DNA from: Thiorhodococcus drewsii AZ1
GTDB lineage: Bacteria > Pseudomonadota > Gammaproteobacteria > Chromatiales > Chromatiaceae
Assembly: GCF_000224065.1 (NCBI RefSeq)
Contig: NZ_AFWT01000030.1
Location: forward strand, 1 to 54,968
Direction: 5' to 3'
DNA length: 54,968 nucleotides
This document shows positions 44,097 to 54,157 of the stretch, piece after piece. The notes under the pieces are model-generated. The model searched no databases. It was given only the letters and a program-made list of their open reading frames with translations, and was not told the origin of the DNA. A program made the translations under genes and the position numbers. Each line of letters starts with the position of its first letter. Position 1 is the first letter of the stretch.

Positions 44097-45962
44097 ATGT
44101 GCGGGATTGCCGGAATCTATCAACACGGGGGCCTGCGGGGTGACGCCCAGACCATCCTGAAGTCAATGATGGCGCGGATCGTCCATCGCGGTCCGGACGA
44201 AGAGGGTCTGATGATCGGTGACAGGGTGGCCTTGGGCTGCCGCCGTCTGGCGATCGTCGATATCGCGGGCGGCCACCAGCCGATGTTTGCCGATGGCGGA
44301 CGCATCGTCTCGGTCGCCAATGCCGAGATCTACAACCACCAGGAACTACGCGCCGAGCTTCGACTTCAGGGGGCCGAATTCGCGACGCACTGCGACGTGG
44401 AGGTGCTCCCTCATCTCTATCTTCGTGACGGGCTCCAGCTCGCCGAGCGCCTGAACGGACAGTTCGCCTTTGCCGTCTATGACGAGACCCGCGAGCGCCT
44501 GGTGCTCGGACGCGATCAGACCGGGATTGCACCACTGTTCTGGACGCAGACCGCCAGCGGCATCGTCTTCGGTTCCGAGATCAAGGCGCTATTGGCACAT
44601 CCCGAAGTCGAGCGCCGGCTGGATCCGGCTGGATTGGACCAGATCCTGACCTTTCCCGGCCTGGTAAGTCCACGCACACTGTTCGCGGGGATCCATGCGC
44701 TCAAGCCGGGACACCTGCTGGTGGTCGAAGGAGACCGCTGCCGCGAGATCCGCTACTGGGACTATGCGTTTCCGACACACGCGGAGTGCGCCCAGACCGA
44801 AACCGATGAGGCCGAGCTGCTCGATGCGCTCGATGCCGCCTTGACCGGCGCGGTGCGTCGTCGGCTCATGGCGGATGTGCCGGTGGGACTCTATGTCAGC
44901 GGCGGTCTGGACTCCTCGCTGATCGCCGCCTTGACCCACAGGATCGCCCCCGAGCAGATCCGACACAGCTTTTCGATCACCTTCAACCGCCCGGAGATCG
45001 ACGAGAGACGCTGGCAGGCGCTCATGGTGGATCGCCTGAGCACGGCCCACCATGAGATCGAATTCGACGAAGACGAGGTGCTGTCGAGTCTCAGAGACGT
45101 GGTCTGGGCCGGCGAGACCGCCCTCAAGGAAAGCTACAATGCCTGCACCCTGGCACTCGCCAGGCTGGTGCGGCAGCAAGGCATGCGCGTCGTCCTGACC
45201 GGAGAAGGCGCCGATGAGCTGTTCGGAGGCTACGTCGGCTATCGACTCGACCAAACGCGACGCGACAGCGGCGGGCTCGACCTCGACGCGCTGCTGGAGG
45301 AGGAGACCCGCGCCCGACTCTGGGGCGATAGCGGATTCTTCTACGAGCGCGACTACACGGCCAATGCCGAGCTGACCCAGGCGCTGTTCTCGCCCGAGCT
45401 GGCGGCGCGACGCCACGACTTCTCGGCACTCGCCGCATCGCCGGTCGATCTCGGCCAATTGGCCGGGCGGTCCGATTTCCACAAACGCTCCTATCTGGAT
45501 CTCAAGCTGCGTCTGCCGGACCACCTTCTGGCGGATCACTCCGACCGCGTCGCCTACGCCGCAAGCGTCGAGGCCCGGTATCCCTTTCTGGATCCCGAGG
45601 TGATCGCCGTCGCGCGTCGCATCCCGCCCGAGCTGATGGTGCGCGGCGGCGAGGAGAAATACCTGCTCAAGCAGCTCGCGCTGAGATACCTCCCACCCGA
45701 ACTCGTCGCGCGGCGCAAATTCAGCTTCGTCGCGCAGGGCAGCCCCCGGCTGCTGCGCCGGGGTCAGGATTGGATCCTGGACCTCCTGTCGCCCGACACC
45801 GTCGCAAGACGCGGGGTCTTCGATCCAGCGACCGTGGCGCGTCTACGCGCCCAATACGAGAAACCGGGATTCGACATCAGCCAGACCTACGAGGACGACT
45901 ATCTCATGATCGTCCTGACCACGGAGCTGCTGATGGACCTGTTCGATCTCTCTTCACCCTGA
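44097..45962 (+). CDS. Glutamine-hydrolysing asparagine synthetase (AsnB type)
   Basis: The 621-residue protein starts MCGIAGIYQHGG, with Cys2 as glutaminase nucleophile, and has RGPDEEG and RLAIVDIAGGHQPM in the N-terminal amidotransferase half. The synthetase half carries the ATP PP-loop YVSGGLDSSLIAALT and LTGEGADELFGGY. It makes Asn from Asp and Gln or amidates another carboxylate. It starts 7 bases after the hybrid synthetase stop and 45 bases before the next NRPS gene, so it belongs to the cluster. It may supply Asn or amidate the predicted terminal Asp; both are inference. The frame opens at 43926, but Cys2 must be exposed, which fixes ATG 44097. Confidence 0.92.
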   Translation: MCGIAGIYQHGGLRGDAQTILKSMMARIVHRGPDEEGLMIGDRVALGCRRLAIVDIAGGHQPMFADGGRIVSVANAEIYNHQELRAELRLQGAEFATHCDVEVLPHLYLRDGLQLAERLNGQFAFAVYDETRERLVLGRDQTGIAPLFWTQTASGIVFGSEIKALLAHPEVERRLDPAGLDQILTFPGLVSPRTLFAGIHALKPGHLLVVEGDRCREIRYWDYAFPTHAECAQTETDEAELLDALDAALTGAVRRRLMADVPVGLYVSGGLDSSLIAALTHRIAPEQIRHSFSITFNRPEIDERRWQALMVDRLSTAHHEIEFDEDEVLSSLRDVVWAGETALKESYNACTLALARLVRQQGMRVVLTGEGADELFGGYVGYRLDQTRRDSGGLDLDALLEEETRARLWGDSGFFYERDYTANAELTQALFSPELAARRHDFSALAASPVDLGQLAGRSDFHKRSYLDLKLRLPDHLLADHSDRVAYAASVEARYPFLDPEVIAVARRIPPELMVRGGEEKYLLKQLALRYLPPELVARRKFSFVAQGSPRLLRRGQDWILDLLSPDTVARRGVFDPATVARLRAQYEKPGFDISQTYEDDYLMIVLTTELLMDLFDLSSP

Positions 45963-46007
45963 CAGGCCGCGCGTTTCGAGCGGCACACGTGAGCTGGGGA
46001 AAAAGCC

Positions 46008-49000
46008 ATGACGATGCTCGATTACAGGACCGCCATTCTGCGGGCGGCGACCGATGCCCCTACCAAGGTTGCGGTCTCGGATGCGAAACGCTCAGTCTCC
46101 TACAGCGAACTCATGGGACTCGCCGGCGGCCTTGCCAAGGCGCTGCGCCCGATTCCAAGACCGGAACAGGGACCCGCCATCGTCGCGATCCTGTGTCGCG
46201 CGGGCAGCTTGCAGGTTGCCGCGATGCTCGGGGTCGCCGCGTCCGGATGCGCCTTCATGCCGCTCGACCCGGACCTTCCGCCAGCCCGCATTCGCGCCAT
46301 GCTGGACAAGGCCCGCCCCTGTGCCTTGGTCCATGTGAGCGCGACCAAGGACTCGACCGTCTCGCTGGCACCCGAGCTCGCACGCATCGATCTGGAGGAA
46401 CTGCAGTCCGAGACGCTGCAGATCGACGCCATGGCGCCCAATGCGCCCAGCTATGTCATGTTCACCTCCGGCTCCAGCGGCGAGCCCAAGGGCATCCTGG
46501 GGCGTCACAAGAGCCTCGATCATTTCCTGTCCTGGCAGCGAACGACCTTCCAGCTGACCAGGGACACGACGACCGCTCAGCTCGCGCCCGTGACCTTCGA
46601 TGTCAGCCTGCGCGACACACTGCTGCCGCTGACGCTCGGCGGCAGGGTCACGATCCCGCCGCGCGAGGTGATCGCGGACCCGCCGAGCCTGCTGCGCTGG
46701 ATCGAGGCGCAAGGCGTGACCCTACTGCATTGCGTCCCCAGCCTCCTGCGTCTGCTCACCCAGGCCCGTGCCGCGCAGCCCGAATCGGAGCGCGCCTCTC
46801 TGCACCGGCTGGAGTGGCTGTTCCTGGCGGGCGAACCGCTGTTCGGCCGCGACCTGATCGACTGGCGAGCGGTCGCTGGTGACCGGCAGCGCATCGTCAA
46901 CCTCTACGGGCCGTCGGAGACGACACTGGCCAAGCTCTTCCTCGAGATCGACACCGACGCCCTGGTCGCGGATGCGCTCCTGCCCGTCGGGCATTGTCTA
47001 CCCGACACGGCCGCATTGGTGCTGAAGGCGGACCGCCCGGCCCTGACCGGCGAGATCGGCGAGATCTGTATCCGCACCGCCTTTCCCTCTCTGGGGTATG
47101 TCAATGCACCCGAGGCAACGCGCGAGGTCTTCCAGAAGAATCCCTTCAGCGAACAGCAGAACGACATCATCTACCGCAGCGGCGATCTGGGACGCCTGCT
47201 GCCGGACGGTCGGCTGGAATGTCTCGGCCGCCGCGACTCGCAAGTCAAGATCGCCGGCAATCGGGTCGAGGCCGGCGAGGTCGAGCTGGCGCTGCGGACC
47301 GCGCCCGACATCGAGCAGTGCACGGTGGTCGTCAATCGCGAGGATCCGACCGACCCATTCCTGATCGCCTACCTCGTCGGCCCGGGCAACCGCGACGGCA
47401 ACCGGCTGCGGGCGCATCTGGGCAGCCTCTTGCCAAGCTACATGACGCCCCGCTTCATCGTGCCGCTCGACGCGCTGCCGCTGCTGATGAACGGCAAGGT
47501 CGACAAACGGGCGCTGCCGCGTCCCGATGCACTGGTCCACGGCGCTGCAGGACCGGTCGCAGCGGCAACCGAGACCGAGGCGCTGCTGGAAGCGCTGTGG
47601 CGGAAGGTCCTTAAGGTCGATCGCATCGGTGTCGAAACCGCCTTCGCCGATCTCGGAGGCGACTCGCTGAAGGCCATCAAGCTGGTCGGCGAGATCTTTC
47701 GGGCCACCGGGCACAACATCAAGATCGCCGAGTTCTTCCAGGCCCAGACGATACGCAAACTGGCCGAACGCATCGTCCCTGGAACGGGCGCAGGCCCGAC
47801 CGAGATCCCGCGCGCCGAACCGGCACCCCACGACGCCTTGTCCGACACCCAGGAGCAGCTGTGGGCCATGCAGCAGATCGGGATGAGCCCGGTTGCCTAC
47901 AATCTCTGCTACGGCTTTCGCGCCGGGCCAGAGCTGGATCTCGACCAACTCGAACGGGCATTCCAGTCGGTGATGGCGGCCTATGACATCCTGCGCACCC
48001 GCATCACCGAGATCGAGGCCGTGCCGCGTCAGATGCTGGACCGCAATCTGGCGTTTCGGATCGAGCGCAGGGGGCTCACCGACGCGTCGGATGTCGATGC
48101 GGCAGCGGCCCGGCTCCTGATCGCGGAGCAGGAACGCCCGTTCGACCTGGCCCAGCCGCCGCTGCTCCGCGTCATCGCGGCGAGCGCTCCGGCAAGCCAC
48201 GAGACGATCCTCATCGTCACCTTCCACCACGCCGTCTGCGACGGCGCGTCGCTCGACGTCTTCGTTCGACTGCTCGGCGAGGCCTATGCCACGGATGGCC
48301 CGACGCGACCGCCAAAACGCCAATATCGCGATGTCGTCGCCTGGCAGACCGAGCGCTTGTGTGACGAGAAGACGGTCCAGGGGCTCGGCCATTATTGGAG
48401 GGATGTACTCAGCGGGGCACCGGAATCGGTCGACCTGCCGGAGGCGAAGCCACGCCCGGCCCGCCAAGCGTTCGAAGGCCGCACCCTGCAGCATGAGCTG
48501 CCGCGCACACTCGGCGACGGCTTGTCTGCGATGGCTCAGGCGCGCGGCACCAGCCTGTTCAATCTACTGCTGGCCGGGCTGGCGATCGCCATGGAGCAGC
48601 GCTCGGGTCAATCCGACATGGTGATCGGCACGCCCGTTCTGGGCCGCAACCATCCGGACCTGGAGGATCAGATCGGCTTTTTCGCCAATACCCTGCCGGT
48701 TCGCGTGCGCCTGGATGCCGAGGAGACGGTCGCCGAGCTGATCGATCGCACGACGAGCTCCGTGCGCGAGGCGCTCGACCATCAGGAATGGCCCTTCCAG
48801 CGCATGATCGCGGATCTGGGCCGAGCGCGGGATCTCTCCCGCAATCCGATCTGCAATCTGCTCTTGGTCCTCTATGATGCCGACCGTCCGGAGCTGGAAC
48901 TACCCGGCGTCACGCTGGCCCCACTGGGTCGCGACACCGAATGGCGATTCAGCCGCTTCGACCTCGTCTTCCACGTCACCCAGGACCGTCAGCGTGGCAC

Positions 49001-52000
49001 CTTCGCCCTGGCCTTGAACTACGACACCGCCCTCTTCGATCCGGATCAAGTCGCGCGCATGGCCCGGCATTACGCGGTCATTCTGGAGCAGCTCGCGCCC
49101 AGGTGCGAGGCGCGTGTCGCGGACTTGACGCCCTATGACGCCAGTCAGGCCGGGCTCGTGGCCCGGCTGGACAAGAGCCGTCAAGGACGCCTGGCGCAGA
49201 GCCTGACCCAACTCTTCTCGGACATCGTCGATGATTGCGCGCACCGCATCGCGGTTACGGACGAACAGGGCGAGCTGACCTATGCCGAGCTGAACCGACT
49301 GGGCAACGGCATTGCCCGCGACCTGCTCGCGCGTGGTCTGAGGCCCGAGGAGGCGGTCGCCGTGCAGGGTGCACGCTCGATCATGGGCCTCGCCGCGATC
49401 CTGGGAATACTCAAGGCCGGCGGCGCCTATGTCGCACTCGACGAGCGCTGGCCTCGGGCGCGCATCGACTCAACGCTGGAATGGGCCGAGATCCGCTACG
49501 TCCTGACCAGCCTGCCGATGTCCGATGCGCCCGCATCGCGGACCCTGATCGACGTGCGTCAGACGCGCCCGAGCGATGAGGACATCGATCGAGCGCACCC
49601 CGAGGGACTGGCTTACATCCTGTTCACCTCCGGCTCGACCGGCGAACCCAAGGGCGTGCTGATCGAGCACCAGGGCGTTGCCAACATGATCCTCGAACAA
49701 ATCGCGCTCTTCGGGATCGGACCGAACAGCCGCGTGCTGCAATTCGCCGCCCCGGTGTTCGACGCCTCTATCTCCGAGATCTTCACCGCACTGCTGGCTG
49801 GCGGACGGCTGCTGATCCCGTCGCAGGCCACGGTCGAGAATCCGCCCGTGCTCCGCCATTTCATGGAGCGGACCGGTGTGACCATCGCGACCCTGCCGCC
49901 GAGCTATCTCGCCGTCATCGGCGAACATCTTCCGGACAGCCTCGAAACCCTGATTACGGCCGGCGAGCCGGCACGCGTCGAGGATGCTCGGCGCTTCGGC
50001 GCCAGGCTGCGCCTCTTCAACGCCTATGGACCCGCAGAAAACGCGGTGTGCTCGACGGTCTTTTTGACCGGACCCGAGACGGCGGGACCTCGGATCCCGA
50101 TCGGCACACCGATCAAGGGCTGCGGCCTCACCCTTCGCGACCGCAAGGGACGCCCCTGTCCGGTCGGCGTACCGGGCGAGATCCACCTCTATGGCACAGG
50201 GCTGGCGCGGGGTTATCTGAAGCGACCCGATCTGACGGCCGCCGCCTTCACGGAGGGTCTGGACGGAACCGAAAGCCGCGTCTATCGCACGGGCGACATG
50301 GGCTATCTGCGCGATGACGGTGAGGTCATCTTCACCGGACGTAACGACGACCAGATCAAGGTCGCCGGTCAGCGTCTGGAGCTTGCCGAGGTCGCCGCGA
50401 CCCTCAGAGGAGCCCCGGGCGTCGCCGAGGCCGTCGTGACCCCACTGGGTCAGGATGGCCAGTATGCCTCGGTTGGCGCCTGGATCCTGCGCGAACCCGC
50501 AAAGGCCAGCCTCTGGCCGTCGATCGCCGAAGACTTCGTCTACGACGATATCCTCTACTCGGCCATGGCCACCGACCGCAGCCGCAACGCGCGCTACATG
50601 GAAGGGTTCCGTCGCTATCTGCCAGGCCAAACCGTCGTCGAGATCGGACCGGGACCCTATGCGATCCTCTCGCGCATGGCCATCGAGGCCGGGGCGCGCC
50701 TTGTCTACACCATCGAGATCAACCCAGCGATCGCCGAACGGGCCAGGGCGACGGTCGCCGAGCATGGTCTTGAGGATCGGATCCGAATCATCACGGGCGA
50801 CGCGACCAGAGTCACCCTGCCGGAGAAGGTCGATTGGTGTATCTCGGAGATCGTCGGCTCGATCGGGGGCTCCGAAGGCGCGGCGGTCATCCTGAAGGCG
50901 GCCCGGGCGCTGCTGAAATCTCCCGAGAAGATGCTTCCGCGCCGCAGCGAGACACGCATCGCCGCACTGGAACTGCCGCCCAGCGCAATCGAGCCCGGCT
51001 TCTCGCCCCTGGCCGCGCGCTATGTCAGAGACATCTTCGCGCAGCGAGGGCGCCCCTTCGACCTGCGACTCTGTCTGAAGCGTCTCGATCGGGAGCGCTT
51101 ACTCACCGGATCCGACCTGTTCGAGCGCCTCGATTTCACGCAGGACTGGGCCTTGGAGGACCGGCATGAGATCGCGCTGGAGGCGCTGCGTGACGGTTGG
51201 TTCACCGGCTTCCTGCTCTGGCTGACCCTGGACGTAGGCGCGAACCGCGAGGTGGACATTCTCAAGACGACGTCGAGCTGGCTGCCGATCTATATCCCGG
51301 TCTCGCTCGATGGATTCGCGATCAGAAAAGGGGATCGGATCGCGGGGACCCTGACCCGCACACTGGATAGCGACGGTCTGCACCCGGATTTTCAACTCTC
51401 CGCCGCGATCCTGCGCGACGGCAAGACGCTCCATACGCTTGAGATCGCCATCCCTCACAGACCCCAGGGTTTCGGTGACACGCCACTGCACCCGCATCTG
51501 TTCGACACCAGCGGCGCACCACGCGAGGTAAACGACGGCCTTCTCGACACTGTGCGAGCCTATGCGCTGCAGCACCTCCCACGTTACGCCGTGCCCAGTA
51601 TCCTGCGCGAGATCGAGACCCTGCCACGCACCGTCAGCGGCAAGCTGGCGCGGGACGAGCTGCCCGACCTGATCCCCTCGGCAACCGAACAGAGCGATGA
51701 GGCATCGGGCGAGGTCTCGGAGATCGCAAAGACGATCGCCGAGGTCTTCGCCGAGATCCTCGGACATGCATCGGTCGATCCGCATCGCTCCTTCTTCGGG
51801 CTCGGAGGGGATTCCATCGCGGCCATTCGCGTCGTTGGCGCACTGGGGAAACAGGGACTCAAGGTCACGGCGACCGATATCTTCCAGCACCAGTCCGCCG
51901 TCGCGCTCGCCCCGCATGCCCGTGACATCAGCCTGACGCGCACCGAAGAGCACCTGGGGCCGATCGCACTGCACCCGATTCAACACTGGTTCCTGTCGCG

Positions 52001-53258
52001 CTGCGACGGTGACCTCAGCAAACGGTTCAACCAATCCATCCTCATCGATCTGCCCGAATCCTCGAAACCGGACCGCATCGAGCGCGCCCTGGCAGCACTG
52101 ACGAAGCGTCATCCGGCACTGAGCTTCCGGCTGGATCGGCAGCAGGCACGGCTCGAACCATCCGGGACGCGGTGCGCGCTGGAGCAGCACGATCTCCGGA
52201 CCCATGGTGCAAGGGAGGTGGAGACCTATCTCGAACGGCTCGCCGAGCAGGTGCATGCCGGTTTCGACCCCGAGACCGGACGCGTCCTCGCCGCCCATCT
52301 GCTGCGCCTGTCTTCGGGCGAGCGTCTCTTCCTCGCCGCACACCACCTGGCCGTCGATCTCCTGTCCTGGCGGATCCTTCTAAACGATCTCGCGGTTCTG
52401 CTCGAAGAGCCGGAGACCGCCCTGCCCTCGCCCGCGACCAGCTATGGCGCCTTGACCGCCGCGCTGGCCCGGGAGGCCCAATCGCCGACCACGGTCTCCG
52501 AGCGGCACTACTGGAGCCGGGTCGCGGCCGTCTGCAGAACCCTCGGTCTGCCGATCAAGCCAAACGGCAGCGCCCGCAACGCGACGCACCGCTTCGAGAT
52601 GACGCTGACCGATGACGCACTGAGCCCGGATCTCCTGGGACGCAGAAATGGACGCGACCCCATCGCCAGCGGGCTGCTGCTGGCCATGACCGAGGCGGCC
52701 CAACAGGTCTTCGGCTGGTCCGAGACCGTCATCGACGTCGAGACCCATGGACGCGACCTGCCGGCGCACATGCCGGCCGCCGGAGACCTCGTCGGCTGGC
52801 TCACCCGCATCACGCCGGTCCATGTGACCGCCGGATCCCGAGACGATCCACTCGCGGCACTGCCGCGAGGAGGTCTGGGGCACGCCCTACTGGCCTGGAT
52901 GCACGAAGACGGACGGAATCTGCGCGACGCACAGGCCCCCTTGGCGCTCAATTATCTGGGAGACCTGTCCGGCGACGGCCCGGCAGATCGGCTGCAGGTG
53001 GACTGGAACGGCCTGGGCAACCCGATCGACCCGAGCTCCCGCACCGGACATGCCCTCGCCCTGCTCGCCCATCGGGTCGCGGAGGGTCTGTACCTGTCGG
53101 TCACGGCGGACCTCGCACTCATCGACGAGGAGCAGGGACAACGCTTCGTCGAGGCGCTACGCGATGCGCTCGACCAATCCAGCGGCATACGCCACGCGCA
53201 CCGGGCGAGCGAACTGGATATGGACGATCTGGCGGATCGGCTTGGTTTGTCACCCTAA
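46008..53258 (+). CDS. NRPS A-PCP-C-A(methyltransferase)-PCP-E
   Basis: The 2416-residue enzyme has A2 (about 1-510; MFTSGSSGEPKG from 151; K497), PCP3 (S553 in LGGDSL), C5 (HHAVCDG from 740), A3 (from about 1070; LFTSGSTGEPKG from about 1205), PCP4 (S1936 in LGGDSI) and an E domain (HHLAVDLLSW from 2112, with THGRD and LNYLGD motifs). A3 is split between core motifs A8 and A9 by about 335 residues holding a SAM-binding VVEIGPGP (1543-1550) and SEIVGSIGGSEG (1613-1624), which resembles PRMT-type rather than usual NRPS N-methyltransferases. A9/A10 resume at LPRYAVP (1857) and SGKLAR (K1879). A2 reads D-V-R-H-F-A-L-L-A-K, unassigned. A3 reads D-A-S-T-I-A-A-V-C-K, aromatic (Phe/Tyr-like). It should accept from the C4 terminus of the 4605-residue enzyme and deliver a D-residue to the TE-module protein. 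GGGGAAAA precedes the ATG. Confidence 0.92.
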   Translation: MTMLDYRTAILRAATDAPTKVAVSDAKRSVSYSELMGLAGGLAKALRPIPRPEQGPAIVAILCRAGSLQVAAMLGVAASGCAFMPLDPDLPPARIRAMLDKARPCALVHVSATKDSTVSLAPELARIDLEELQSETLQIDAMAPNAPSYVMFTSGSSGEPKGILGRHKSLDHFLSWQRTTFQLTRDTTTAQLAPVTFDVSLRDTLLPLTLGGRVTIPPREVIADPPSLLRWIEAQGVTLLHCVPSLLRLLTQARAAQPESERASLHRLEWLFLAGEPLFGRDLIDWRAVAGDRQRIVNLYGPSETTLAKLFLEIDTDALVADALLPVGHCLPDTAALVLKADRPALTGEIGEICIRTAFPSLGYVNAPEATREVFQKNPFSEQQNDIIYRSGDLGRLLPDGRLECLGRRDSQVKIAGNRVEAGEVELALRTAPDIEQCTVVVNREDPTDPFLIAYLVGPGNRDGNRLRAHLGSLLPSYMTPRFIVPLDALPLLMNGKVDKRALPRPDALVHGAAGPVAAATETEALLEALWRKVLKVDRIGVETAFADLGGDSLKAIKLVGEIFRATGHNIKIAEFFQAQTIRKLAERIVPGTGAGPTEIPRAEPAPHDALSDTQEQLWAMQQIGMSPVAYNLCYGFRAGPELDLDQLERAFQSVMAAYDILRTRITEIEAVPRQMLDRNLAFRIERRGLTDASDVDAAAARLLIAEQERPFDLAQPPLLRVIAASAPASHETILIVTFHHAVCDGASLDVFVRLLGEAYATDGPTRPPKRQYRDVVAWQTERLCDEKTVQGLGHYWRDVLSGAPESVDLPEAKPRPARQAFEGRTLQHELPRTLGDGLSAMAQARGTSLFNLLLAGLAIAMEQRSGQSDMVIGTPVLGRNHPDLEDQIGFFANTLPVRVRLDAEETVAELIDRTTSSVREALDHQEWPFQRMIADLGRARDLSRNPICNLLLVLYDADRPELELPGVTLAPLGRDTEWRFSRFDLVFHVTQDRQRGTFALALNYDTALFDPDQVARMARHYAVILEQLAPRCEARVADLTPYDASQAGLVARLDKSRQGRLAQSLTQLFSDIVDDCAHRIAVTDEQGELTYAELNRLGNGIARDLLARGLRPEEAVAVQGARSIMGLAAILGILKAGGAYVALDERWPRARIDSTLEWAEIRYVLTSLPMSDAPASRTLIDVRQTRPSDEDIDRAHPEGLAYILFTSGSTGEPKGVLIEHQGVANMILEQIALFGIGPNSRVLQFAAPVFDASISEIFTALLAGGRLLIPSQATVENPPVLRHFMERTGVTIATLPPSYLAVIGEHLPDSLETLITAGEPARVEDARRFGARLRLFNAYGPAENAVCSTVFLTGPETAGPRIPIGTPIKGCGLTLRDRKGRPCPVGVPGEIHLYGTGLARGYLKRPDLTAAAFTEGLDGTESRVYRTGDMGYLRDDGEVIFTGRNDDQIKVAGQRLELAEVAATLRGAPGVAEAVVTPLGQDGQYASVGAWILREPAKASLWPSIAEDFVYDDILYSAMATDRSRNARYMEGFRRYLPGQTVVEIGPGPYAILSRMAIEAGARLVYTIEINPAIAERARATVAEHGLEDRIRIITGDATRVTLPEKVDWCISEIVGSIGGSEGAAVILKAARALLKSPEKMLPRRSETRIAALELPPSAIEPGFSPLAARYVRDIFAQRGRPFDLRLCLKRLDRERLLTGSDLFERLDFTQDWALEDRHEIALEALRDGWFTGFLLWLTLDVGANREVDILKTTSSWLPIYIPVSLDGFAIRKGDRIAGTLTRTLDSDGLHPDFQLSAAILRDGKTLHTLEIAIPHRPQGFGDTPLHPHLFDTSGAPREVNDGLLDTVRAYALQHLPRYAVPSILREIETLPRTVSGKLARDELPDLIPSATEQSDEASGEVSEIAKTIAEVFAEILGHASVDPHRSFFGLGGDSIAAIRVVGALGKQGLKVTATDIFQHQSAVALAPHARDISLTRTEEHLGPIALHPIQHWFLSRCDGDLSKRFNQSILIDLPESSKPDRIERALAALTKRHPALSFRLDRQQARLEPSGTRCALEQHDLRTHGAREVETYLERLAEQVHAGFDPETGRVLAAHLLRLSSGERLFLAAHHLAVDLLSWRILLNDLAVLLEEPETALPSPATSYGALTAALAREAQSPTTVSERHYWSRVAAVCRTLGLPIKPNGSARNATHRFEMTLTDDALSPDLLGRRNGRDPIASGLLLAMTEAAQQVFGWSETVIDVETHGRDLPAHMPAAGDLVGWLTRITPVHVTAGSRDDPLAALPRGGLGHALLAWMHEDGRNLRDAQAPLALNYLGDLSGDGPADRLQVDWNGLGNPIDPSSRTGHALALLAHRVAEGLYLSVTADLALIDEEQGQRFVEALRDALDQSSGIRHAHRASELDMDDLADRLGLSP

Positions 53259-53280
53259 ATCCGCCCAAGGCATTGACCAA

Positions 53281-53298
53281 GCCGCCGCTACTGGCGGC
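53281..53298. terminator. Inverted repeat after the NRPS operon, possible terminator
   Basis: GCCGCC and GGCGGC form a 6-bp GC-only stem around GCTACT, 22 bases after the NRPS stop and before the stop of the convergent methyltransferase gene. There is no T-run. Confidence 0.35.
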
Positions 53299-53323
53299 CT
53301 AAGCGAGATGGAGCAAACGATGC

Positions 53324-54124
53324 TCAATGCCTCAATTTACGCAATAAAGAGCGCAACCTAAACCGTATGCTTAATCGCTCGTTATTCGTGATCTCTTGCT
53401 GTGCATGAATTGCGGAAAGCGAGTCCATGATTCCTCCCAACGCTTTTTCCATCTCGGAAAAATCGGGATTCGGCGAGGCATGACCAAGAGATGAAACACC
53501 ACTAAAATTGAGTTCTTGCCTTACTTTCGTCGCTTGCCGTACAGATTGGGCCGCAGGGGTGATCTCGGGGTCATAAATCGCAATCCATGCTCCGAAATGA
53601 GGAATAAAGCGATTAAACCCACAAGCAGCAAGATCTGTGTCAGTCCAATGAGATCTATGAGTCTCGTATGGATAGCCTGGAACTTCTTGCGGCATGACTT
53701 TTTTGGGGACCGAAATTATCGCCTTCTTCCCTATCCTCTTGAGATGCGACAGAAACTCAATCCCTTCATCGCGATCAAAATGCTCCAATATAGCAAGCGC
53801 CAAAACAAGATCGTATGATTCATCATCCAATTTTCTCAAAATATCCAGAGCATTACCACAACTCACATCGTCGTAAACCCAGGAAGGTATGTACGGGATA
53901 TAAGCCGCCGTACCTTCAATCCCATCGACACGAACTTTCCATTTTCCGCCACACTCCTGATCAAGCTTCGACATATAGGATTCATCATCATATAAATCCA
54001 GAAATACACGACAAAGCATTCCATATAGACCGAGCCCACAACCAACATCCAAAACGGAGTTGGGCTGCATTCTTCTTATCTCCTTTACAACGGGTGTTAT
54101 TTGCTCGCAATTACTAAACGGCAT
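53324..54124 (-). CDS. Class I SAM-dependent methyltransferase
   Basis: The 266-residue protein has SAM motif I VLDVGCGLGLYGML near residue 24, a DGIEGTAAYIP acidic strand, and LVLALAILEHFDRDEGIEFL, as in methyltransferases often found in polysaccharide or glycan loci. The C-terminal 50 residues are helical and charged. It is far more AT-rich than the NRPS genes and on the opposite strand, with a truncated radical SAM gene upstream. It probably belongs to a different acquired block and is not a lipopeptide tailoring enzyme, though that cannot be excluded. Its target is unknown. Confidence 0.75.
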   Translation of the reverse strand: MPFSNCEQITPVVKEIRRMQPNSVLDVGCGLGLYGMLCRVFLDLYDDESYMSKLDQECGGKWKVRVDGIEGTAAYIPYIPSWVYDDVSCGNALDILRKLDDESYDLVLALAILEHFDRDEGIEFLSHLKRIGKKAIISVPKKVMPQEVPGYPYETHRSHWTDTDLAACGFNRFIPHFGAWIAIYDPEITPAAQSVRQATKVRQELNFSGVSSLGHASPNPDFSEMEKALGGIMDSLSAIHAQQEITNNERLSIRFRLRSLLRKLRH

Positions 54125-54157
54125 ATATTATCCTTAACAATAACAGCTCTTTAAACT

